The position numbers and the translations under genes were made by a program. A DNA stretch of 19,935 nucleotides from Candidatus Aminicenantota bacterium. Its GTDB lineage: Bacteria; Acidobacteriota; Aminicenantia; Aminicenantales; Saccharicenantaceae. A model generated the notes under the pieces. It made no database searches, was not told the DNA's origin, and worked only from the letters and a program-made list of their open reading frames with translations. The stretch lies in contig JALHVH010000287.1 of assembly GCA_022867105.1 (NCBI GenBank), positions 1 to 19,935 of the forward strand, in the 5' to 3' direction. Below, piece by piece: positions 1-5,809 of the stretch (its first letter is position 1; the number at the start of each line of letters is the position of its first letter).

Positions 1-495
1 CTCCTGCTTCAGCTTTTTGATGGCATCGAGGAGCTCCTGGATGTGCTTGGTCGGGAAGCTCAAGGGCCGGAAGTACCGGAGGGAGAACTTGAAGAGGTTC
101 TCCCGGAAAAAGATGGCCTGCTCCACGTCGTCGAGGAGCCTGAAATCGGGAGGGTAGCCAAGCTCCATCCCGTAATCCCTCAGGACCTTCTCCCCGAAGG
201 AATTGAAGGTGCTGATCTCGACGAAAGAATAGGTGTAGGGGACGAGGAGGTCCACCCGGGCTTCCATCTCGTTGGCCGCCTTCTCGGTGAAAGTGACGGC
301 CAGGATCTCCTCCGGGCTGGCCATCTTGGAAGCGATGAGATGGGCGATGCGGTTGGTGATGACCTTGGTCTTTCCCGTCCCCGCCCCGGCGATGATGAGG
401 AGAGGGCCCTCACCATGAATCACGGCTTCACGCTGGACGGGATTGAGGTCATCGAGGAGGTCCTGCGACCTGTCGTCCTGAAATCGTTGGGGCAT
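1..495 (-). CDS. UvrD/Rep-family superfamily 1 DNA helicase, N-terminal part (runs off left edge)
   Basis: The 165 visible residues are the start of a UvrD/PcrA/Rep-type (SF1A) ATP-dependent DNA helicase. A Q-motif-like NPVQREAV lies at about residues 18-25, Walker A GAGTGKT at about 37-43 and motif Ia TFTEKAANEM at about 68-77. STFNSFGEKVLRDYG then replaces the usual 'TFHS' motif Ib of classical UvrD. The ATG at 493-495 begins 25 bases after the end of the ftsB-like gene, in the same direction, so the two probably share a transcript. Family members unwind DNA during repair or recombination. The C-terminal half is outside the window, so I cannot tell UvrD/PcrA from the larger AddA/RecB-like or nuclease-fused relatives. 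The unusual motif Ib and the long segment after it lean towards the latter. Family assignment is firm; the exact member is not. Confidence 0.9.
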   Translation of the reverse strand, partial: MPQRFQDDRSQDLLDDLNPVQREAVIHGEGPLLIIAGAGTGKTKVITNRIAHLIASKMASPEEILAVTFTEKAANEMEARVDLLVPYTYSFVEISTFNSFGEKVLRDYGMELGYPPDFRLLDDVEQAIFFRENLFKFSLRYFRPLSFPTKHIQELLDAIKKLKQE

Positions 496-520
496 AATGA
501 GGCGGCCGTCCGGAGGCTTC

Positions 521-832
521 CTATCGGCCCTTGGTGACGATGACTTTCTCGTCGGGTCTCATGAGCCAGAGCTTCTCCCGGGCCTCTTTTTCCACCGCCC
601 CTGGGTCCGTCTCGAGCTCCCGGATCTCCAGTTCCAGCTTTTTCTTCTGCTCTTCGAGCCCTAGGAGTTCCGCCTCGAGGGCCCGGCAGGACTTCCTCGC
701 CCGGTTGATGTCCATGTATCCCTTCTTCCCGAAGAAGGAAGTGACGAGCATCACGAGGATGAAAAACCCGACGCCCGCCATGAAGAGCTTCCTGCGAACC
801 GTGGGGCCGTTCTTCCGGGGCTCGTCCTTCAC
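521..832 (-). CDS. ftsB: FtsB/DivIC-like septum formation initiator protein
   Basis: A 103-aa protein with the FtsB/DivIC layout: a short basic cytoplasmic tail, one membrane segment at about residues 16-35 (LFMAGVGFFILVMLVTSFFG), then a periplasmic coiled coil at about 45-80 rich in Leu, Glu and Lys. It ends with the AREKLWLMRPDEKVI stretch typical of the family ('A.e.lglv.pgE.v'). Relatives form a complex with FtsL and FtsQ/DivIB that links the divisome to septal wall synthesis. The start is GTG (830-832), overlapping the TGA of the phosphohexomutase gene as GTGA, with a GGAG about 9 bases upstream; translational coupling is likely. The sequence alone does not separate FtsB from DivIC, because size and topology are shared. 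Confidence 0.82.
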   Translation of the reverse strand: MKDEPRKNGPTVRRKLFMAGVGFFILVMLVTSFFGKKGYMDINRARKSCRALEAELLGLEEQKKKLELEIRELETDPGAVEKEAREKLWLMRPDEKVIVTKGR

Positions 833-2229
833 GGGAAGATCTCCAAGCCGTGTTTCAGCAGGTGGTCGAGCTCCTTCCTGGTCTCAGCCTCGGCGTAACA
901 GCGGATGAGCGGCTCGGTCCCCGAGAACCGGAGGATCAGCCAGGTGTCATTGGCGAAGTCCAGTTTGATCCCGTCGATCGCGTCCGTTGCTTCGACCTTC
1001 CGGTTCCCGATCCGCGAAGGCGGATTGGAGATGATCTCCCTCAGTTTCTTCTCGGCCTCCGGGGTCCGCGGGATGTTCTTTTGGCCGCCGACCATTTCGC
1101 CATAGTCGTTGAACAGGCTTTGCTTGATCTCTGAAAGACTTTTCCCCAAGGCCGCGACCATCTCGGTGACCAGAAGGCCGGCGAAGATCCCGTCCTTCTC
1201 GGGAAGGTGGTCCTTGACGGCGATACAGGCACTCTCCTCGCCGCCGAATATGATCTTTCCCTGGAGGAACAGTTCGGCTATGTACTTAAACCCCACCGGT
1301 GTCCGGAAGACCGGAAGGTCGTATTTGCGGGCGATGCGGTCGATGAGGTGGGTCGTCGTGACCGACCTGGCCACCCCTCCCCGCCACCCCTTCACCGAGA
1401 CCAGGTAATCCAGGAGCATGGCCAGGATGAGGTTCTGATGGATGAAACAGCCGTTCTGATCGAGGATCCCGAACCGGTCCCCGTCGGCGTCCGTCGCCAG
1501 CCCCAGGCTGCATTTTTTATCCCTGACCAGCCGCTTGAGCTCCCGGAGGTTCTCCTCCGTGCAGGAGGGGATGACGCCCCCGAAATAGGGGTCCACGTAG
1601 CCGTGGATCTCCTCGATCGGGACCTCGTTCTCTTCCAGGATCTCGTCAAGGTATTCCCGACTCGTGCCGAAGAGGAGGTCCAGGCCGACTTTGATCCCGG
1701 ACCGCCGGATGACGTCGAAATCGATCTTCTTTTGGAGGAATTCGAGGTAATCCGACTGGAGGTCGATCCTGGTGATGAACTCCGTCCGGGCATAATAGGG
1801 GTCGGGGCTGAAGTCCTTCGCCAGTTTCTGGATCTCTTCCTCGATCCGGTCCGTTACCTCGGGAAGAGCGGGCGCGCCCGTGTGGGTGTTGAATTTCAGT
1901 CCGTTGTATTCGGGCGGATTGAAGGACGCCGTGAAGTTGATCCCCCCCTGGCATTGACGTTTGATGATCTGGTAGGCCTGGGCCTGGGACGGGGCGTCCC
2001 TGTCAGCCAGGAAGACCCGGATCTGGTTCTTGGAAAGGAGCTTGGCCGCCTCAAAGGCGTAGCGTTCCGAAAGGAAGCGCGTGTCATAGTTGACAACGAT
2101 GGAGCAGGGCTGGTCGGGGAACCTCTTTTTCAGGTAATTGACCGCCGCCTGGACGACGATGCGGACGTTCTGGAACGTGAACTCATCCCCCATGACGGCC
2201 CGCCAGCCGGATGTCCCGAACTTGATCAT
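829..2229 (-). CDS. Phosphoglucomutase/phosphomannomutase family protein (alpha-D-phosphohexomutase)
   Basis: A 466-aa protein of the alpha-D-phosphohexomutase superfamily, which moves phosphate between C1 and C6 of hexose phosphates via a phosphoserine and feeds sugar nucleotides for envelope glycans. Seen in order: N-terminal KFGTSGWR (3-10), catalytic-serine loop TASFNPPEYNG (100-110, Ser102), metal loop DADGDR (247-252), sugar-specificity loop GEES (330-333) and phosphate-binding RFSGTEP (434-440). Length is normal. The odd point is Phe103: family members nearly always have His after the catalytic Ser (TASHNP). The codon read on the minus strand is TTC. Substrate (glucose, mannose or glucosamine phosphate) cannot be assigned; the GEESA loop points to the PGM/PMM branch more than to GlmM. 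The gene overlaps the downstream ftsB-like gene by 4 bases. Confidence 0.93.
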   Translation of the reverse strand: MIKFGTSGWRAVMGDEFTFQNVRIVVQAAVNYLKKRFPDQPCSIVVNYDTRFLSERYAFEAAKLLSKNQIRVFLADRDAPSQAQAYQIIKRQCQGGINFTASFNPPEYNGLKFNTHTGAPALPEVTDRIEEEIQKLAKDFSPDPYYARTEFITRIDLQSDYLEFLQKKIDFDVIRRSGIKVGLDLLFGTSREYLDEILEENEVPIEEIHGYVDPYFGGVIPSCTEENLRELKRLVRDKKCSLGLATDADGDRFGILDQNGCFIHQNLILAMLLDYLVSVKGWRGGVARSVTTTHLIDRIARKYDLPVFRTPVGFKYIAELFLQGKIIFGGEESACIAVKDHLPEKDGIFAGLLVTEMVAALGKSLSEIKQSLFNDYGEMVGGQKNIPRTPEAEKKLREIISNPPSRIGNRKVEATDAIDGIKLDFANDTWLILRFSGTEPLIRCYAEAETRKELDHLLKHGLEIFP

Positions 2230-2245
2230 CGTTTCTCTTCAATAT

Positions 2246-2274
2246 TAAGTAGCACAAGGACCCGAGAAATGCAA
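2246..2274 (-). promoter_or_regulatory. Weak candidate promoter for the phosphohexomutase-ftsB-helicase genes
   Basis: On the minus strand, TTGCAT (2269-2274) and TACTTA (2246-2251) are separated by 17 bases and lie just upstream of the phosphohexomutase ATG. Spacing suits a sigma-70 promoter but both hexamers are poor matches. The -35-like box ends two bases from the palindromic repeat. Confidence 0.25.
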
Positions 2275-2276
2275 CG

Positions 2277-2355
2277 AGTAGGGGTCAAACTTACTCTTTT
2301 GACAATAAAACCCGCTAATTCTGAATTTGTCAAAAGAGTAGGTTTGACCCCTACT
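2277..2355. repeat. 79-base nested palindromic element (REP/RAYT-type candidate)
   Basis: Two 29-base arms, 2277-2305 and 2327-2355, are inverted copies with a single mismatch (28/29) around a 21-base loop. The outer end reads AGTAGGGGTCAAAC and the inner end ACTCTTTTGACAA. Each arm also contains its own small inverted repeat, GTCAAA(8 bases)TTTGAC, at 2284-2303 and 2329-2348, so single strands can fold as one long or two short hairpins. Nested hairpins at an intergenic site are typical of REP/BIME-like elements moved by REP-associated tyrosine transposases (IS200/IS605-related). No transposase is present here, so it would be a non-autonomous copy. A bidirectional transcription barrier between the divergent genes is an alternative, although there is no clean U-tract. 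The palindrome is certain; the class is inference. Confidence 0.85.
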
Positions 2356-2489
2356 TACTGCGACAATTCACCCTGTATATCCCCTCGGGAGGTGATTGAC
2401 GTCCGGACAGGAATTTTTCACGATAGGATGGGCTGCCCTTCCGGGACGGCGACGGAGGGCCTAACCCCAAGCAATTGAATAATTAATGG
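2356..2489. other. Intergenic spacer with an imperfect hairpin, no gene seen
   Basis: Between the palindromic repeat and the coaD promoter I see no credible reading frame. The only structure is an imperfect hairpin, GCCCTTCCG (2435-2443) against CGGAGGGC (2453-2460), with one bulged base and no following T-run. Confidence 0.4.
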
Positions 2490-2518
2490 TTGACAAAAGA
2501 AACTTTTTTTGTTATTTA
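2490..2518 (+). promoter_or_regulatory. Sigma-70-like promoter of the coaD-pilMNOPQ transcript
   Basis: A perfect TTGACA -35 box (2490-2495) is followed after 17 bases by TATTTA (2513-2518), in an A/T-rich pocket unlike the surrounding coding DNA. The predicted transcript would start around 2525, about 30 bases before the coaD ATG. The -10 match is only partial. Confidence 0.6.
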
Positions 2519-2558
2519 GGAGTCAACACTGAATGTGGAACGGTCAAAGGGTTTTTTT

Positions 2559-3092
2559 ATGGAGAACAAAGCCATATACCCGGGGTCATTTGACCCCATC
2601 ACGAACGGCCATGTCGATATCATCCGCCGGGGGCTCAAGATCTTCGACCGGATCCTGGTGGCCGTCCTGGAAAACCCCAAAAAGGGCCCTCTGCTCACGA
2701 CTAAAGAAAGAGTGGACATGATCGGGAAGATCTTCAAGGATCAGGAGAAGGTGGAGGTTAAGTCCTTCCACGGCCTGCTCGTCGAGTTCGCCAGGGAGAA
2801 CGGGACCAACACCGTCATCCGCGGCCTGCGGGCCATCTCGGACTTCGAGTACGAATTCCAGATGGCGCTCATGAACCGGAAGCTTTCCCCGGAGATGGAG
2901 ACCCTGTATATGATGCCGAGCCTCGAGTTCTCCTTCCTCAGCTCGAACCTGGTCAAGGAGGTCTTCATGCTCGGTGGATCCGTCCGGGACTTCGTCCCCG
3001 GGCCCGTCGAAACGAAACTCGGGAAAAAATTCGGGACGAAGAAGCGCGTTCAAATCCAACAAAAGGCAGGGAAAAATGCTGGGTATCTCTAG
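2559..3092 (+). CDS. coaD: Phosphopantetheine adenylyltransferase
   Basis: A 177-aa nucleotidyltransferase that joins ATP and 4'-phosphopantetheine to give dephospho-CoA, the fourth step of CoA synthesis. Seen: YPGSFDPITNGHVDII near the N-terminus with the T-x-G-H nucleotide-binding motif, IRGLRAISDFEYEFQMALMNR in the middle, and the family signature FLSSNLVKEV (ISSSxVRE type) followed by GGSVRDFVP. The ATG at 2559 is chosen because AAAGGG lies 7 bases upstream; a GTG at 2535 in frame has no better site and lies very near the predicted transcript start. The protein is about 15 residues longer than usual owing to a Lys-rich tail, and its last 17 bases overlap the start of pilM. Sitting at the head of a pilus operon is unusual. 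Confidence 0.96.
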   Translation: MENKAIYPGSFDPITNGHVDIIRRGLKIFDRILVAVLENPKKGPLLTTKERVDMIGKIFKDQEKVEVKSFHGLLVEFARENGTNTVIRGLRAISDFEYEFQMALMNRKLSPEMETLYMMPSLEFSFLSSNLVKEVFMLGGSVRDFVPGPVETKLGKKFGTKKRVQIQQKAGKNAGYL

Positions 3093-4155
3093 GGAAAAAG
3101 GGTTGGTAGGATTGGACATCGGCTCCTATTCCGTCAAAGCGGTGGAGCTTAAGACCAGAAAAAAGGGGGACCGCGAGACGTACGAGGTCGCCAAGGTCGG
3201 CTACGAACAGCTCCCCCATGACGCCATCGTCGAGGGGACCATCATCGATTCGGCCGCCGTGGTCGAGACCATCCGGCTCATCTTCGACGAGAACAAGATC
3301 TCGAACAAGGACATCGTCATCTCGATCTCCGGCAACTCCGTGATCATCAAGAAGATCTCGCTTCCGGCCATGGAGAGGCAGGAGCTGGCCGAATCCATCA
3401 TCTGGGAAGCCAAACACAACATCCCCTACCCCTACGAAGAGACCAACGTCGACTACGCCGTCCTCAAGTCGCCTCGGGGCGTCGAGGAAAGGAATCTGGA
3501 CATCCTCCTCGTGGCCGCCAAGAAGGACAAGATCGCCAACTACAGCAGCGCGGTGAACCAGGCGCGGAAGAACCTCCAGGCCATCGAGGTCGACGTATTC
3601 GCCCTCCAGAACGCCCTCGAGCTGAACTACCCGGAGGTCTTCTTCGACAAGACGGTCGCCATCATCAACCTGGGGGCCAACATCACCAACGTCGTGATCA
3701 TCGAGAAGGGAACGCCGCAGCTGTTCCGCGACCTTTCCCTGGGAGGGTACTTCTTCACCGAGAACATGCGCAAGGAGCTGAACATCCCCTTCGAAGAGGC
3801 CGAGAAGCTCCTCAAGGGCATTCCGGGCAAGAGCGTCGCCGCCGACCAGTTCCAGACCGTCCTGGCCATGAACATCCGCGACCTCCTCGATGAGATGGAA
3901 AAGACGTTCTCGTTCTACGAGGCCGGGGAGAAGAGGGAGCGGAAGATCGAGCAGATCTATCTCAGCGGCGGGCTGGCCAACGTCACGAACATGGCCGGCG
4001 CTTTCGAGCATAAATTCCGGATCAAGTCCGAGATCTTCAATCCCTTCCGCAACATCCCCTTCGACGAGAAGAAATTCGATCCTATTTTTTTCAATGAGAT
4101 GGCCCCGGCTTTCGGGGTGGCCGTCGGACTTTCGACCCGAAAGGCAGAAAAATGA
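3076..4155 (+). CDS. pilM: Type IV pilus assembly protein PilM
   Basis: A 359-aa actin-like ATPase-fold protein of the cytoplasmic side of the type IV pilus alignment complex; it binds the N-terminal tail of PilN. Actin-fold landmarks are GLDIGSYSVKAVEL (phosphate-1, about residues 12-25), INLGANITNVVI (phosphate-2) and IYLSGGLANV (adenosine loop). The NIPYPYEE segment after the first subdomain is typical of PilM. The frame stays open upstream to 2974, but that part lies within coaD; the ATG at 3076 is preceded by AGGCAGGG and puts the first beta-strand where the family expects it. The 3' end overlaps pilN by 4 bases (ATGA). Confidence 0.95.
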   Translation: MLGISREKGLVGLDIGSYSVKAVELKTRKKGDRETYEVAKVGYEQLPHDAIVEGTIIDSAAVVETIRLIFDENKISNKDIVISISGNSVIIKKISLPAMERQELAESIIWEAKHNIPYPYEETNVDYAVLKSPRGVEERNLDILLVAAKKDKIANYSSAVNQARKNLQAIEVDVFALQNALELNYPEVFFDKTVAIINLGANITNVVIIEKGTPQLFRDLSLGGYFFTENMRKELNIPFEEAEKLLKGIPGKSVAADQFQTVLAMNIRDLLDEMEKTFSFYEAGEKRERKIEQIYLSGGLANVTNMAGAFEHKFRIKSEIFNPFRNIPFDEKKFDPIFFNEMAPAFGVAVGLSTRKAEK

Positions 4156-4778
4156 TTCGGATCAACCTCTTAAAACCGGAAACCAAGGAGATCAGGGAGA
4201 CCCCGGCCGAGGGCATGCCCGAATTCAAGGCCAAGAAAAGGCCCGGAGTCGGAAATCTCATCTTCCTCCTGCTCATCGTCGCCCTGGCCGGCTTTTACTT
4301 ATACCAGAAAAAGGCCATGGACCAGGAGCGTCAGCTCTTGAATCAGGCGAAGGAGGAGAAGAGCAAGCTCCAATACGTCATCGCCAAGCTCGACGAGCTC
4401 CAGAAACAGAAGGCCTCCGTCGACAAGAAGATCAACCTGATCAGGGAGCTCAAGTCCCAGCAGGACTTGGCCGTCAGGATCATGGACGAGCTGAGCAAAA
4501 CGCTCCCCGAGTGGGTATGGCTGAACGAGGTCAGCTTCGACTCGAAGAACGTCCAAATCCGCGGGAACGCCCTTTCCAACAACCTCATCGCCGATTTCAT
4601 CGCCAACCTCGAGAGCGACCCCTATTTCGAGAGCGTCAATCTGATCGCTTCGACCCAGAAGACGTCCAAAAATGACCAATACCTGGAGTTCTCCCTGACC
4701 GCCGGTGTGGTCAACCCGAAACAGTCGACCGCCCCGCCTCCTCCGGCCAAGGAGGCCAAGCCAAGGAGGAGCCCATGA
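4152..4778 (+). CDS. pilN: Type IV pilus assembly protein PilN
   Basis: A 208-aa bitopic inner-membrane protein. It begins MIRINLLKP, the conserved cytoplasmic INLL-type tail that docks on PilM. One membrane segment follows at about residues 36-54 (NLIFLLLIVALAGFYLY), then a coiled coil to about residue 115 and a periplasmic ferredoxin-like domain. The C-terminus is a short Pro/Lys-rich tail. PilN pairs with PilO to link PilM to PilP and the secretin. ATGA overlaps at both ends with pilM and pilO point to translational coupling and equal dosage. Confidence 0.92.
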   Translation: MIRINLLKPETKEIRETPAEGMPEFKAKKRPGVGNLIFLLLIVALAGFYLYQKKAMDQERQLLNQAKEEKSKLQYVIAKLDELQKQKASVDKKINLIRELKSQQDLAVRIMDELSKTLPEWVWLNEVSFDSKNVQIRGNALSNNLIADFIANLESDPYFESVNLIASTQKTSKNDQYLEFSLTAGVVNPKQSTAPPPPAKEAKPRRSP

Positions 4779-5350
4779 AAAACTGGCCCTGGTACGGTTA
4801 CCTCATATTGTCCCTCATCATCTTCAGCCTCGTCTTCTTTTTCTACTTCAAGCCCAAGGACCAGGAGCTTAAGAGCCTGAGGGCGGAACGGCAAAAAATG
4901 GAACTGGAGGTCAAGGACCTCAAAGCCAAGAAGCTGGAGCTCGACAAGATCGAGACCGATCTCGCCAGCATGAAAGCGACCCTCAAGGAGCTCGAGGTCA
5001 TCATCCCTCAGAAGAAGGAGATCTCGGAGATCCTGAGGAGGATCCAGCAGCTGGCCTTCGACGCCAGGCTGGACATCATCAAGTTCGCCCCGAGAGGCGA
5101 GATCAAGAAGGACTTTTACGCAGAGTGGCCCATCCCCATTGAGATCAGAGGCAACTATCATAACCTCGCCGCCTTTTTCGACAGGCTCAGTCTCTTCTCC
5201 CGCATCTTCAACATCGAAAACTTCGCCATCCGGAGCGTCCAGGCCCAAACGGACGCCCTGACCATCACTTCGAACTTTACCGCCAAAACCTACTTCTTCC
5301 TGGAAGAAAGCGCCCCCCCGCCGGGCGCCCAGGCCAAGCCGAGGAAATGA
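4775..5350 (+). CDS. pilO: Type IV pilus assembly protein PilO
   Basis: A 191-aa inner-membrane protein with a short N-terminal tail, one membrane segment at about residues 6-26, a long Lys/Glu/Leu coiled coil (about 27-80) and a periplasmic ferredoxin-like domain ending in a Pro-rich tail. This is the PilO architecture; PilO forms heterodimers with PilN and contacts PilP. A strong GGAGGAG site lies 3 bases before the ATG, inside pilN. The PilO call rests on topology and on its fixed place between pilN and pilP as much as on sequence motifs. Confidence 0.92.
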   Translation: MKNWPWYGYLILSLIIFSLVFFFYFKPKDQELKSLRAERQKMELEVKDLKAKKLELDKIETDLASMKATLKELEVIIPQKKEISEILRRIQQLAFDARLDIIKFAPRGEIKKDFYAEWPIPIEIRGNYHNLAAFFDRLSLFSRIFNIENFAIRSVQAQTDALTITSNFTAKTYFFLEESAPPPGAQAKPRK

Positions 5351-5352
5351 CC

Positions 5353-5808
5353 ATGAAAAAATCGATCGTATTCATGTTGGCCATAGGAATATTAGGCCTC
5401 GGCCCCATGATGCTTTCCACCCAGGAGAATGGGGGCCAACTCGAGACCGACGTGCTGAAGCCTCCCCCGGAAAAGGGTACCTATGACCCGGCCGGGAGGA
5501 GGGATCCCTTTAAGAACCTCCTGGGGGGAAAGGACATCAAAGAGAAGTCCGCGGTCGGAGGGATCCCCCGGATGTCCATTGACGACACGACCCTCGTGGG
5601 AATCGTCAAAACCAAGCAGAAACTCACCGCGATCGTGAGCGGTCCGCAAGGATTCCCTTACTTCATCAAGGCCGGGGACAAGTTCGCCGACGGCTACGTT
5701 CTCTCGATCAAAGACGATCAAGTCGTGTTCCGCAAGACCAACGAACGCGGGATCCCGTTGATGAGGCCCAAAGATATCATCAAGGAAATAAACCCGGAGG
5801 AACGTTAA
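5353..5808 (+). CDS. pilP: Type IV pilus assembly protein PilP
   Basis: A 151-aa secreted protein with the PilP features: an N-terminal export signal (MKKSIVFMLAIGILGLGPMM), a disordered linker with the conserved YDPAGRRDPF element, and a C-terminal beta-domain (about residues 75-145, LVGIVKTKQKLTAIVSGP...) of the kind that binds the N-terminal domains of the PilQ secretin. Two ATGs are possible. The one at 5347 overlaps the pilO stop, but its GAGG is only 2 bases away; the ATG at 5353 has the same GAGG at 8 bases, so I prefer it. Unlike the classical PilP lipoproteins it contains no cysteine and therefore no lipobox. Confidence 0.9.
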   Translation: MKKSIVFMLAIGILGLGPMMLSTQENGGQLETDVLKPPPEKGTYDPAGRRDPFKNLLGGKDIKEKSAVGGIPRMSIDDTTLVGIVKTKQKLTAIVSGPQGFPYFIKAGDKFADGYVLSIKDDQVVFRKTNERGIPLMRPKDIIKEINPEER

Positions 5809-5809
5809 C

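Noticed and set aside
1207..2478. 423-codon plus-strand frame opposite the phosphohexomutase gene and across the palindrome
   Set aside because: Shadow of the real gene; no ribosome site or family features, and it runs through the repeat.
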